From Flavobacterium frigoris PS1 (lineage in GTDB: Bacteria > Bacteroidota > Bacteroidia > Flavobacteriales > Flavobacteriaceae), in contig NZ_AHKF01000018.1 in the NCBI RefSeq assembly GCF_000252125.1, positions 372,001 through 436,000 of the forward strand: DNA of 64,000 nucleotides, given 5' to 3'. The notes under the pieces are model-generated. The model searched no databases and was not told the DNA's origin. It saw nothing but the letters and a program-made list of their open reading frames with translations. Position numbers and translations under genes: made by a program. Positions within the stretch are counted from its first letter, which is position 1; each line of letters begins with the position of its first letter. Positions 1 through 11,800 of the stretch are shown here, one piece after another.

Positions 1-1866
1 CGATGTTCCAATGTAGTTTTGATAATCAACAACCTCTGGAATTGTGGTTAAATACTGTGCAATTTCTTTAGTAACGGCTGATGTTCTTTCCAGAGTGGCT
101 CCTTCAGGCATATCAATCACTACTTGAAATTCATTTTTATTATCAAAAGGCAACATTTTTACTAATACGGATTTGGTAAAAAACATACCAACAGAACCAA
201 ACAATAATAAAACAGTCACTCCCACAAGTACTCTTCGCTTCATGCTGCTTTCCAGTAAAGGACGCTCTAGCTTGCTGTACATTCTATAGATGAAACTAGT
301 TTCTAGTCCTTCATGCTCTTTATGTTCTTGCGTATCTTTTTCTTGTAATAAATGATATCCTAAATAAGGCGTAACAGTCAATGCAACAAACAGTGATAGT
401 ATCATGGCAATCGAAGCACCAATAGGCATCGGACTCATGTAAGGTCCCATCATTCCAGATACAAACGCCATGGGTAATATAGCGGCAATAACCGTAAATG
501 TTGCTAAAATCGTTGGATTTCCTACTTCATTTATAGCGTAAATAGCAGCTTGTTTAAATGGTAGTCGCTTCATCTTGAAATGCCTGTGCATATTCTCTGC
601 GATAATAATACTATCATCGACGACAATTCCCACTACGAATACCAAAGCGAAAAGTGTGATTCGGTTCAATGTATAATCCAGCATATAATAACTGAATAAT
701 GTCAATGCAAAAGTCAAAGGAACTGAGAAGAAAACAACTAGTCCACCTCTCCAACCCATGGCAAGCATCACTAAGAACGTTACCGCCAAAATAGCAATAC
801 CCAAGTGAAGTAATAATTCACCCACTTTATCTGATGCCGTTTCACCGTAATTACGGGTTACTTCAACATGTACATCATTAGGAATCATTGTAGTTTTTAA
901 ATGGTCTACTTTGTCAATGATTTTTTCTGATATTTTCATCGCATCTGCACCTTTTACCTTCCCTACAGATATGGTTACGGCAGGATATTCAGACTTTGCG
1001 TCTTTGTATTTTTCGTTTGATTTACTGTACCCAAAGGACACATAACTTTTTGCGGTAGACGGGCCATCTTGAACCGTTGCCACTTGTTTTAAGTACACAG
1101 GCATGTTTTTATTCACACCTACAACCAGATTTTCTACATCGTCTGCTGAGGTTAAGAACTTCCCTGTCGTAATCAAATATTCCTCATCGTTATTGACAAA
1201 ACTCCCGGATTGAGAACTGCTGTTATTCGCTTGAATCATTTGCATAATACCCATAGGGTCGATGCCATTTTCTGCCATTTTATCTTTGTCCAAAATCACT
1301 TTTAAAACTCGGCTTCTTCCACCAATTTCTTTGGTAATCGCAACATCTTTTACTTTTTCTACTTCAGATGTTACTTCTTCAGCAATTTGGCGCAATTGAA
1401 AATCGTCCATTTTGTCGCTCCAAAGCGTGATTCCAAGCATGGGAACATCATCAATAGAACGTGTTTTTACCATTGGTTTGTACACTCCTTTTGGGAACAT
1501 ATCTTCGTGTTTTGCCAGTTCGTCGTATAACTTCACATACGAACGTTCTACATCCTGACCTACATAAAATTGAACGATAAGCATCGCCTGACCATTCATT
1601 GCCATTGTATGCACATGTTCCACCCCCTTGATATTTGAGATGATTTTCTCTAGCGGTTTTGCCACACGGCTTTCTACCTCAGTAGGGCTCGCTCCCGGAT
1701 AACCCACCATGACGTCAGCCATCGGAACATTAATTTGTGGCTCTTCTTCTCTTGGAATAAGAAAAGAACTGTACACACCAATGATCATCAAACCGATCAT
1801 CATCAAAATAGTTAGTTTTGAATTGATGAAAAAATTGGCAATTTTACCTGAAATTCCTTCTTGCAT
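1..1866 (-). CDS. RND efflux pump inner-membrane subunit (N-terminal part, cut by window edge)
   Basis: This is the start of an AcrB-type RND permease, a proton-driven pump that works with a periplasmic adaptor and a TolC-like channel. The frame stays open from the ATG at 1866 to base 1 (622 codons). The C-terminal part, normally another ~400 residues, lies outside the window. Translation gives an N-terminal membrane helix (about residues 18-37), then the motif PREEEPQINVP, a porter domain, and the helix-4 motif VGIVVDDSIIIAEN. The Asp pair used in proton relay (residues 417-418, bases 613-618) is present. It follows the adaptor and TolC genes on the same strand. The substrate cannot be read from this part; the sequence resembles the NolG/multidrug branch more than the CusA metal branch, which is an inference. 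Confidence 0.93.
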   Translation of the reverse strand, partial: MQEGISGKIANFFINSKLTILMMIGLMIIGVYSSFLIPREEEPQINVPMADVMVGYPGASPTEVESRVAKPLEKIISNIKGVEHVHTMAMNGQAMLIVQFYVGQDVERSYVKLYDELAKHEDMFPKGVYKPMVKTRSIDDVPMLGITLWSDKMDDFQLRQIAEEVTSEVEKVKDVAITKEIGGRSRVLKVILDKDKMAENGIDPMGIMQMIQANNSSSQSGSFVNNDEEYLITTGKFLTSADDVENLVVGVNKNMPVYLKQVATVQDGPSTAKSYVSFGYSKSNEKYKDAKSEYPAVTISVGKVKGADAMKISEKIIDKVDHLKTTMIPNDVHVEVTRNYGETASDKVGELLLHLGIAILAVTFLVMLAMGWRGGLVVFFSVPLTFALTLFSYYMLDYTLNRITLFALVFVVGIVVDDSIIIAENMHRHFKMKRLPFKQAAIYAINEVGNPTILATFTVIAAILPMAFVSGMMGPYMSPMPIGASIAMILSLFVALTVTPYLGYHLLQEKDTQEHKEHEGLETSFIYRMYSKLERPLLESSMKRRVLVGVTVLLLFGSVGMFFTKSVLVKMLPFDNKNEFQVVIDMPEGATLERTSAVTKEIAQYLTTIPEVVDYQNYIGTS

Positions 1867-2048
1867 AATTTTTTATTTATTTGGGCGTGACCACAAGGGT
1901 CGGGCTATTCGTTTCAATCTTTATGTTTTTAAAGAAAAAACATAAAGGATTTTCACATCTATCCCTCACGCAGAATTAAGGACTATTTTTTTATTCATTT
2001 TCAGTTTAGGTGTTCTGCTTTTTTGAACTTTTAAACTTTAAACTTTTT

Positions 2049-3128
2049 TTACTGAACACTTACCTTCGCTCCGTTGAACAATTTACCTTCAGCAGAGATA
2101 ATATAGTTTTCATCAGCTGATAATCCAGACAATACTTCCACTTGATTACCATAAGTTTTTCCAGTACGCAACCATCTTAAGATCGCTACATTTCCATTTC
2201 CTATAGTGTATATTCCGGTAAGTTGACCTTGTCTTACTAGGGCACTTTCTGGAACTAAAATCACATCACTTTTGGAAGTATTCGATTTGTTTTCAACAGG
2301 AAACTGTACATTAACAAACATTCCTGACAAGACTGAACTGTCCGTTTTATCTAAATTTATTTTTACCAGATATTGTCCACCTGTGTTTTTTGCAGACAAA
2401 CTCACTTCACTTACTTTACCCGTCAATTTTTCATTAGATGATTTTACTAAAATGCTAACAGGCATTCCCTTTTTTATACTAGTAATATCAGTTTCAGAAA
2501 CCATGGCGCTTACCTCTAATTTAGATGCACCTTCAATACTTACTAATGGCATTCCAGGATTAGCCATATCACCTTCTTTTACAAAAGTATTAGTCACAAC
2601 ACCAGAGAATGGAGCCGTAATATTCGAATAATTAAACTGTGCCAAAACTTCATTTCGCATTTGTTTTGCTCCTTCAAGTCCCGCTTTGGCCATTTCATAA
2701 CGAGCAGTCATGTCATCTAATTCTTTTTGTGAAGCACTTTGTTGTTTGAACAAAGCAACAAAACGATCGTAATCTTTTTTAGCGCTATTGTACCCTGCAG
2801 TTGCTTGAAGAATATTAGCATCTGCTTGCGCTTTTTTGGCCAGTAAATCAGAGTTGTTAATACTTACTAATGTTTGTCCTGCATTTACTTTTTGTCCTAT
2901 CTGAACATATACTTTCGTTACATACCCCATCATTCTAGTACTCAAATCGGCACTGTTTTCTGCTTCGATTTTTCCGCTTGCACTTACAAATGGGCTGTTG
3001 TCATTTTCAGAAACGCCACTTACTTTAACGGCAATTGCAGGAGATTCAGCAACCGCTTCTTTTTTCTCTCCATTACAGGATGTTAAAATAAAAAGGGAAA
3101 TTGAAATTAGTGTTATTATTTTTTTCAT
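2049..3128 (-). CDS. RND efflux periplasmic adaptor (HlyD/AcrA family lipoprotein)
   Basis: This 359-aa membrane-fusion protein would bridge the RND pump and the TolC-like channel. It begins with a lipoprotein signal ending in the lipobox LTSC (Cys 18). A biotinyl-lipoyl-like half motif follows (about residues 60-90, with GYVTKVYVQIGQKVNAGQTL), then a coiled-coil hairpin (about 90-165) and the second half motif with APFSGVV. A beta-barrel domain and the membrane-proximal domain complete it. Length and domain order are normal for the family. It lies 75 bp downstream of the TolC gene and 182 bp upstream of the pump gene, in one apparent operon. Confidence 0.93.
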   Translation of the reverse strand: MKKIITLISISLFILTSCNGEKKEAVAESPAIAVKVSGVSENDNSPFVSASGKIEAENSADLSTRMMGYVTKVYVQIGQKVNAGQTLVSINNSDLLAKKAQADANILQATAGYNSAKKDYDRFVALFKQQSASQKELDDMTARYEMAKAGLEGAKQMRNEVLAQFNYSNITAPFSGVVTNTFVKEGDMANPGMPLVSIEGASKLEVSAMVSETDITSIKKGMPVSILVKSSNEKLTGKVSEVSLSAKNTGGQYLVKINLDKTDSSVLSGMFVNVQFPVENKSNTSKSDVILVPESALVRQGQLTGIYTIGNGNVAILRWLRTGKTYGNQVEVLSGLSADENYIISAEGKLFNGAKVSVQ

Positions 3129-3203
3129 GGTTTTTCGTTTGATTATTTTTTGTCTTTATTCGATGCTCTTTAATCTATATTCTTTACTCTATCTTCTTAA
3201 TTC

Positions 3204-4517
3204 CTACTTCGTTAAAAATTGCAAGTACTGTTGTGTATAATTGTATTCAAAAACAGCTTGTAAGTATTCCAATTCTTTTTTGAACATTTGAGTTTCAGCT
3301 TGTAATAAGTCTGTTGTTTTTTCTAAACCTTGTGTAAAACGATTGCTTCTGATTCTGTATGCTTCCTGTGATTGTTCCAAATCCAACTTAGAAAGATTGA
3401 CCTTATTCTCGGCATCATTCAGCTGGCGATTTGCTTTATTCAATTCCAGTTGGCTTTTCGCTTTGTATTGTTGTGTTTCAATCTCCGCTTTTTGGAAATC
3501 CGCTTTCGCTTTTTCCATTTTTCCAATTGATTTATAACCGTCAAATACATTCCATGATAATTGAGCTCCTACCACATATCCTTTTGCGTTAGTCCCAAAA
3601 AGCGTGTCATCGTACAATTCATAACTTCCAAAAGCATTTAAACGAGGCAAGAAAGTCATTTTGCTAGATAACAACATTTTTTGATAAGCTTCAGTAGATT
3701 TATCCATCGCTTGAATATCTTTTCTGTTTGCTGAAAGGGAAGTGTTAATTGTTTGTATGCTAATTGTGTTTTCTAATGCTTCCGCAGGTTTGTATACTTT
3801 GTCTCCAAGATCTTCATTCAATAAAAAAGCCAAGTAATCAGAGGCATTTTGCACATTACTTTTTGCATATTGCAATTGGTTTTTTATTTCACTCACACGA
3901 ACCTGTACAGATAGCAAATCTGTTTTTTGAAGTATCCCTTGTTTAAAATAGTTTTCTATTAATTTCAAGTTTTCGGCAGCAGTTACATTCGCTTTTTCTA
4001 AAACGGCAACAGCTTTATAGGCAAGTTGCAATTCCATAAAAGATTTATTGACTTCTAATTCTAAGTACTCTTTGGTGCGTTCCGTTTGTAGCGAAAAAGC
4101 ATTCATCTTTGCTCTTGCTGCCTGTCTTCCATACAATCCGTCTATGTTGATGATGGGTTGCAGAATTTCAATTTTAGTGGCAAAGTTTGTAGTTCGATCT
4201 GGATTATTTAATAGTGCAGGATTAAAATCAGAGGCCGTCAAAATAGCCTGATTCAATTTAGATCCAAAAGCCATCAAAGGATTAGTAGTAGCAATAGCCG
4301 TGTGTGAAGCGGTAATATTGGGCAAAAATAAAGAGTTGGATTGTCTGTAATCTGCCTGTGCCGATTTAAACTCCTGATCTGCAATCTTAATTTGTAAATT
4401 TTTATCGGCCACTTTCTGCCAAAGATCAGTTTTAGAAATAGCCAATGTATCTTGACCATAACTAATTGATGACATGAAAATTATCCCAAATAGGACTATT
4501 AAATTTATTTTCTTCAT
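3204..4517 (-). CDS. TolC-family outer-membrane efflux channel
   Basis: This 437-aa outer-membrane channel protein is the first gene of the RND operon. A Sec signal peptide (about residues 1-21, ending SYGQ) is followed by two outer-membrane-efflux-protein repeats rich in long heptad helices (for example around residues 140-230 and 340-430). Length matches the family. The operon promoter lies just upstream and carries the 14-bp palindrome shared with five other promoters in this window, so this operon probably belongs to the same regulon as the sulfide genes. The pumped substrate is unknown. Confidence 0.92.
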   Translation of the reverse strand: MKKINLIVLFGIIFMSSISYGQDTLAISKTDLWQKVADKNLQIKIADQEFKSAQADYRQSNSLFLPNITASHTAIATTNPLMAFGSKLNQAILTASDFNPALLNNPDRTTNFATKIEILQPIINIDGLYGRQAARAKMNAFSLQTERTKEYLELEVNKSFMELQLAYKAVAVLEKANVTAAENLKLIENYFKQGILQKTDLLSVQVRVSEIKNQLQYAKSNVQNASDYLAFLLNEDLGDKVYKPAEALENTISIQTINTSLSANRKDIQAMDKSTEAYQKMLLSSKMTFLPRLNAFGSYELYDDTLFGTNAKGYVVGAQLSWNVFDGYKSIGKMEKAKADFQKAEIETQQYKAKSQLELNKANRQLNDAENKVNLSKLDLEQSQEAYRIRSNRFTQGLEKTTDLLQAETQMFKKELEYLQAVFEYNYTQQYLQFLTK

Positions 4518-4540
4518 AATATAGGTTTCTAATTATTAGG

Positions 4541-4584
4541 CAAAGATAATTTCGCAATAAGGGCTACACAGTAACAAATGTCAC
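4541..4584 (-). promoter_or_regulatory. Promoter with Crp/Fnr-type operator for the TolC/RND operon
   Basis: Read on the minus strand, the 14-bp palindrome GTGACATTTGTTAC (4571-4584) is followed after exactly 22 bp by TATCTTTG (4541-4548), a full match to the Bacteroidota -7 element TAnnTTTG. The palindrome ends 54 bp before the TolC start codon. The same arrangement occurs at five other promoters in this window. If transcription starts a few bases after the -7 box, the palindrome is centred near -42, the usual place for class II activation by Crp/Fnr proteins. Binding is inferred. Confidence 0.75.
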
Positions 4585-5128
4585 ACTTGGGCTACAAACG
4601 GTAAACGACCTTAAAATTTTTGTATAAAATACTTATAGTTAAGGTATAAGGATAAAAATTAAATTTGAAATGAATTTTTACTTTTTGGTAGTAGCAGGCA
4701 CGATAGCAACAATTTTTTATATTCTGAAGTCTATTTTAAAATATTGATAAAATTGTTTACTGAGGTTTTACATTTTCTATTTAGATAAATTACAATTAGT
4801 TGAATTCCTTTAAAAGCTTATGCGTCAAATTAGCTGATGCATTATCACTGGAAATCGCGGAAGCTATTATTGTTATTATTACTGTAGATGTTTTTTATGC
4901 TCGCCACCATAATTGCTTTGAGCGAAGGTCAGGTTCGAAATAAATAAATAATCGTAATTGATAGGTAAGCTGAACTCTACATCTACTGTTTGAACTTGTT
5001 CATTTCATTAATTCCTATAATGGTAGTACCTATTTCTTAGTTTTGTCCGTTACCATTTTCCTTCTTAATTTCCTATACGATTGTACTTGTAATATTCCTG
5101 ATAGAAATATTGAGAACCGGCATAAATA
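4585..5128. other. Gene-poor spacer
   Basis: No gene is supported here. There is a 25-codon ATG frame at 4670-4747 (+) encoding one hydrophobic segment, but a TAnnTTTG box ends only two bases before its ATG, so a leader is unlikely. On the minus strand short open stretches continue from the broken small gene at 5129-5320 but are interrupted by many stops. The composition is like the rest of the spacer DNA. Confidence 0.5.
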
Positions 5129-5320
5129 TTAAAAGCTATTTCCCTCTTGCTTTTTCTTGAACCTTATTTGATTGCAGTCTCTAATTTGTATGACCTCGCC
5201 GTCGACATGCATTAAACGATCGCGGTCACAATCCTGATCTTTGTCTTGTTCAAGATCCTGAGCAAATCCTGTTGTACTTCCTATAATTGCTGAAACTTAT
5301 GTTAATATAATCTTTTTCAT
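5129..5320 (-). pseudogene. Small secreted protein gene interrupted by an early in-frame stop
   Basis: From an ATG at 5320 the frame reads MKKIILT, then TAA (5297-5299), then continues open as VSAIIGSTTGFAQDLEQDKD and on to a TAA at 5129-5131, 63 codons in all. Joined across the stop this is a normal Sec signal peptide with an FAQ-D cleavage site. It is followed by an acidic Asp/Gln stretch and then MHVDGEVIQIRDCNQ, a pattern seen in short secreted Bacteroidota proteins (a DUF6799-like feel, not proven). A single-base change would turn the stop into Leu. The original C-terminus may also be lost, because the lower-numbered flank holds only short broken frames. I read it as a decayed gene. Confidence 0.55.
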
Positions 5321-5859
5321 GTCGTGTTTATTTAAGAATTTTAAAGTAAAATTAGGATTTGAAATAATAATGAAATATTATGATTATCAGTAAATAAAAT
5401 ATTTGTAAATTTCTTTTAGCTTAAAGAATGTGTTTCTTCTTTTAAATTTAATATTTATAATACATTATAAATCAAAGGTTTACAATTAATCGATTAAAAG
5501 TATGTAAATAGAGATTAAACACTGAAAGCATTTTTTTTATGTGAGAAATTATTTAATCAGAATATTGGTCTATCGTTTATTTTTGATTTAAACGGATATT
5601 TATCGCTGCAATAACAGTTAGGATTTTTATTTACTCTATGAATTTCATTAATTATGTTTATATCTGCGGATTAATAGGGAATTAAATTGTATTTTTCATT
5701 CTATTTTTAGAATGTGCCATTTTTATTAATTAACCGCTAAGTTTATAATACCACTTTTGTTTAATTTACATTTCCTTTATATAGGTCAGATCATAAAAAA
5801 AGTTTATGCATTACCATACTAAGTTGCATAAAAATTTTATTAATAATTAGTTTGTTTTT
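5321..5859. other. AT-rich spacer upstream of the large kinase gene
   Basis: About 540 bp with no supported gene. The sequence is very AT-rich and presumably holds the promoter of the 2013-aa kinase, but I could not identify a convincing -7/-33 pair. I see no terminator hairpin or repeat. Confidence 0.4.
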
Positions 5860-8800
5860 ATGAGTAAGAATTTTGCCAAACCTAGCTACGAAGAACTTCT
5901 CAAGATTGTAAAAGACCAAGAGTTAGAAATCGATCGTTTATGTAGAAAAGAACTATCGGCAACAAATTTAGATTTCTACTTCAAAGAATCTTTAGACTTG
6001 ATCTGTTTAGCTGGGACTGATGGTTTTTTTAAAGAAATAAATCCTGCTTTTATAGAAATATTGGGTTATACTAAACAAGAATTGTTGGGCATGCCTTTCA
6101 TAGAATTAGTTCATCCTGATGATGTAGCAAAATCAAATGCTGAACTAAAACAATTAGGTCAAGGAATTTCATCTTTACATTTTGAAAACAGATTTCTCAA
6201 AAAAAACGGAGAAAGTGTTTGTATACAATGGACAACAAGTGCGGATCCTTCAAAAGAAATTATTTATGCAATAGGACGAGATATTAGCAAAATTAGAAAG
6301 GTAGAGGCTGATTTATTAGAAAGTGAAGAACTACTCGAAAATGCGCAAAAAATATCAAAAACAGGCAGTTGGGAATATAATATTGCTGATCATAAAATGA
6401 TTTGGTCCAATGAATTGTATGCGATTTATGAAGTAAAGAAAAAGGATAATAAGGACTTATTTAAAGAATATATAAAACGGTTTTCAAAAACAGATATAGA
6501 TTTATTCTTGAATAAAATTAGAGAGTGTAAAAATGATAAAAAGCCATTCGAGGTAGAGGGATACGCTATAATTGGTAAGAATAAATTAAAATGGGTTCAT
6601 GCGCTCGTTTATCCAATTGTTAATGAAAAAGGAATTGTAATTGCATTAAGAGGGAATACGCAAGATATCACTGAAAAAAGGCAAATTAACGAGGAGCTTA
6701 ATTTAAGAAGACAAACAGAAATAGAATTAAAACTAAAATTAATTGAAGAAGAAAGTAATCGTAAGTTTAAAAACTATATTGAAAATGCGCCTGATGGCAT
6801 ATTCGTTGTAGATAAAGAAGGAAACTATTTAGATGCTAATCCTGCAGCAGTTTTTATGACGGGGTATTCAAAGGATGAAATTTTAAAGATGAAATTTGGC
6901 GATTTATCAGGAGGCGAGCTAGATAAAGATTCTATTAAAGAATTCTATAATCTAATACAAAAAGGAGTAGGGAAGAAAGAACTTAAAATTACTACAAAAA
7001 AAGGAGAGCTGAAATGGTGCTCTATTGAAGCTGTAAAACTTTTGGAGAATCACTATGTAGCCTTTGTAAAAGATATAACCGAAACTAAAAAAGTACTTGA
7101 TTCTATTACTCATAATGAAAAATATTTTCGGGCCTTGGTTGAAAACAACGAAGATATTATTACAGTACTTGATGAAAACTTGAACACTTTATTTCGCAGC
7201 CCCTCGTCAGAAAGGATAACTGGATATAGCGAAATCGATTTTAGTAAAATTACTGATAAAGAATATTTTCATCCGGATTATGTGGGCTACATGCAGGATA
7301 TTATTCAAAAAACATTGAACAATCCCGGCACCCAAAACCCAGTTTTGTTTCAGATAAAACATAAGAACGGAAACTATATCTGGTTAAAAGGAATGTTGAA
7401 TAATTTGCTTACTGATATCAATATGAATGGTATAGTAGCCAATCTACGGGATGTCACCGAGAGTAAACTTGCCCAAGAATTACTGGAACAGAGCGAGAAG
7501 CGCTTTCGTGCATTGGTTGCAAATAATGATGGTATTATTACGGTTGTTGATGATAAACTAAAAGCCATATTTCGCAGTGCTTCTTCATTCCGCGTGACCG
7601 GATATACAGACGAAGAGTTTGATGTAATTCAGGATGATGAGTATTTCCATCCTGATTATTTAGAATATATCCAACAAAAAAGGCAAGTCGTATTGGATAA
7701 TCCAGGCAAGCCGATACCCATTTTGTTCCAAGTGAAACACAAAAACGGAAATTATATTTGGCTTGAGGGTGTCTTGAATAATCTCCTGCATGATAGCAGT
7801 GTTAATGGTATAATAGTCAATTTAAAAGATGTTACAGAGAGCAAAGTAGCAAAAGATTTATTAGAACAAAGAGAAAAGAGGTTTTATGCATTAATAGAAA
7901 ATACGGATGGTATTATTTCACTAGTGGATGAAAGCAAGAACAGTTTGTTTAGGAGCTCTTCGTCAGAAAGATTAACAGGGTGGACGAACGAAGAATTTGA
8001 TCAATTAGATGAAAAAGATTTTTTTCATCCAGATTTTTTCGAATATATTCGAGAGCTTAAACAAAAAATAGTTGCTTCTCCAGGAGTACTGATTCCTCTT
8101 CTTTTTCAAGTGAAGTGTAAAAACGGTAATTATGTGTGGCTCGAAGGCAGTGTAAAAAATATGTTTCATGATAAAAACCTTAATGGTTTGATTTCAAACC
8201 TTAGAGACGTAACAGAAAGTAAATTAGCGAATGAACTGTTAATAAATGAAAGAAACAAGTTTGCTAAAATTGCTGCTACTTCTCCAGGGCTCATTTATTC
8301 CATGAGGCAAAATAAGGACGGATCACTTTGTTACCCATATGCAAGTGAGGCAATAAAAGAAGTTTATGGTCTTAGTTTTGAAGATGTAAAAAAAGATGCG
8401 ACTATCATTTTTAAATTGATACACCCCGATGATCTTGAGGAAGTGACCACTAAAATCATAAAAACTAAAAGAACTTTAGTGCCTTTAAAAGGAAGGTATC
8501 GCTATTTTCATCCTACTAAAGGATTAGTGTGGCATGAAGTGAATTCACTGCCCGTAGTTGAACCAGAAGGCACTGTTATTTGCCATGGTATAATAAGTGA
8601 TATTACAGAAAGAGTAGTTGCGGAAGAAAAAATTGGGAAGGCAAACAGACTTTATCTTTTTATTAGCCAAATAAATCAAATGATTGTTCGTACTACCGAT
8701 GAGGAAACGCTCTATCGTGAAGCTTGCAATATAGCAGTCAATATAGGTGAATTTAAGATGGCCTGGATCGCTTTGATTTCGGGGAATCCTAAAAAATTAA

Positions 8801-11800
8801 CTCCGGTAATGATTGCTGGAAAGGATACAGGATATTTTGATATTATTAGATCAATGTCTTTACAAGATGTAGTTAACGGTAATGGTCCGGGGGCTTTAGT
8901 ATTCAAAGATGAAAAGTATGTGGTTTGCAATGATATTGAAAATGATATTTTAATGAAAACATGGAGGGATCCGGCTTTAGCGTCTGGATTTCATTCTCTT
9001 ATGTCATTGCCGATAAAAAAGTTCGGAAAGTTAGTCGGTATTTTTACTTTTTATTCGGGTGAAAAGAACTTTTTTGATAATCAAGAAATTGCCTTACTCG
9101 AAGAAGCGACTAATGATGTGGGGTTTGCCCTCGAAGTTTTTGAAAAGGAGATTCAAAGTAAAAAAGCAGAAGAGGCTGTTTCTCAAAGTGAAAAAAGATA
9201 TCATACGCTATCGGAATTTTCACCTGTTGGTATTTTTCGCACAGATCCTTTGGGTTATACGACCTATGTTAATCCTAGTTGGACACAAATTTCAGGAATT
9301 TCATATGATAGTGCTTTAGGCAACGGATGGCTAGATGCGGTCCATAATGAAGATAGAGAGATAATTCTCGATGGTTGGAAAGACGCAACTGTCAATAATG
9401 AAAAGTCAATGTCTGAATACCGTTTTATAAGGCCTGATGGTACCATAGCTTGGGTAATGGGGCAAGCCATTCCTGAGAAAAATTTAGATAATGAGATAAT
9501 AGGTTATATTGGAACTATAACGGACATTACGGACCGTAAAAATGCCGAGACTAAAATTATAAGGGAAAAGCAACTCTCTGAAACCATAATAAATAATTTA
9601 CCGGGAATTTTCTACCTCTATGACGGATCTGGAAAATTTGTGAAATGGAATGAAAATTTCGAACGAATGATTGGTTATACTAGTTCTGAAATTGCGAAAA
9701 TACATCCCGAAGATCTTTTTGATATTGAAGAAAAAGAAAGAATTAGGACAAGGATAAAAAGTGTCTTTAATAATAAATTGTCGGGTATCGAAAATAAACT
9801 CCCTGGCATTGAAGTTCAGTTTTACACTAAAAACAAAAAGAAAACCCCATATTTTATCAATTCACTCGCCATAGATTATGAAGGTAAAAAATGTGTGTTT
9901 GGTATGGGTCTAGATCTTACAGAAAGGAAAGTAGCGGAAGAAGAGTTCAAAAAAATTCATGAAAAAATGGAAGCTATTCTTGATGCAATTCCGGATTTAT
10001 TATTTGAAGTTGGAATTGACGGGCATATTTATAATTTTCACTCTCGACTTAATAATCTGCCTGAAATATATTCTAATAATATAATAGGCAAAACGTTTTT
10101 TGATATTTTACCAGCTGAAGCAGCTAATTTGGCCCTATTAGCAATAGGTGAAGCAAAAGAAAATGGGTTTTCAACCGGAAGGCAATATACTATTGAATTA
10201 CCAACAGGTACACATTGGTTTGAGCTATCAATAGCACCCATGCAAGAAAGCGAGGACCATGATACACATTTTATCTGCTTATCAAGGGAAATAACCGATG
10301 CTAAAAAAGGAGACGAAGCATTACTTAAAAGTGAAGAACGATATCGCGGTTTATTAAATAACTTGGATGCTGGAGTAGTTGTTCATTCTTATGATAGTTC
10401 TATCATCATGACCAACCAAAAAGCTGCTGATTTACTGGGGTTAAAAGTTGAGCAAATGTTAGGCAAAACAGCTATTGATCCAGAGTGGAAGTTTTTGAAT
10501 GAAGATGGCGCTACGATGGAACTTGAAAGGTTTCCAGTAAATAAAATAGTCAGCACAAAGGAATCAATTAAAAATAGCGTAGTTGGCGTAAATCGTCCGA
10601 TAAGCAATGATATTGCCTGGCTTTTGGTCAATGGGTATCCGTTTTTTAATGCGAAAGGTGAATTAGCCGAAATCGTAATCAGTTTTATTGACATCACTGA
10701 AAGAAAATTGATGGAAATTGAAATTATTGATGGCAGGAAACAAGCTGAATCAGCTAATAGAGCCAAAACAGACTTTCTGGCTAACATGAGCCACGAGATT
10801 AGAACTCCACTTAATGGTATTATTGGGTTTACCCATCTGTTGATGAAATCAAACTTAGAAAAAAACCAATCTGAATATATGTCTACAATTAATGAATCAG
10901 CAACTTCATTATTGGAAATTGTAAATGATGTTTTAGACTTTTCAAAAATTGAATCGGGTAAATTGGAGTTAAATATTGAAGAGCTGGATTTATATAAATT
11001 GACTTATCAGGTTATCGATTTGTTTAAATATCAAGCAGAGCAAAAAAGTCTAGACCTAGAACTTCATCTAGATAAAGCTGTTCCACAATTCATCCTCGCG
11101 GATTCCGTTAGATTAAAACAAATTTTGGTAAATCTTTTAAGTAATGCTTTAAAGTTTACAAATACTGGAATAGTACGATTGGATATCGATGCATTGCCGA
11201 ACAAAAACAATAAATTATCAAAAATAAAATTCTCTGTAAAAGATACCGGCATTGGAATTAAAGGGAGTAACAACACTAAAATATTTCAATCTTTTGTACA
11301 GGAGGATAATTCAACCAATCGAAAATTTGGAGGAACAGGATTGGGCTTAGCCATTTCAAATCAACTGTTGGCATTAATGAACAGCAAGCTAAACTTGGTC
11401 AGTAAATACGGTGAAGGAAGTGATTTTTTCTTCGAAATTGATTTTAAGAAGCTGAGAGTAAATAAAAATTTAACGTCAAAAACAGACAGCTTTGGAGCTG
11501 ATTTGATTACGACTTTGCAAGTTTTTGGGCATAAAAAGGTGCTGATAGTTGAGGACAATAGGATAAATATGCTTTTAGCAAAAACACTGCTTAAAAGGCT
11601 AGTTCCTGATTGTATTATCTATGAAGCTAAGGATGGTAACGAGGCTATTGAACAATATAAAAAAGAGATGCCAGATATTATTTTAATGGATATTCAGATG
11701 CCAAACAAAAACGGATATGAGGCGACTCAGGAAATCAGGCAATTAAAGGATTCTGCTGAAATCCCTATTATAGCAATTACTGCAGGTATAATGGCAGATG

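Noticed and set aside
4670..4747. 25-codon ATG frame encoding a single hydrophobic helix.
   Set aside because: A TAnnTTTG -7 box ends two bases before the ATG, leaving no leader, and nothing else supports a gene.
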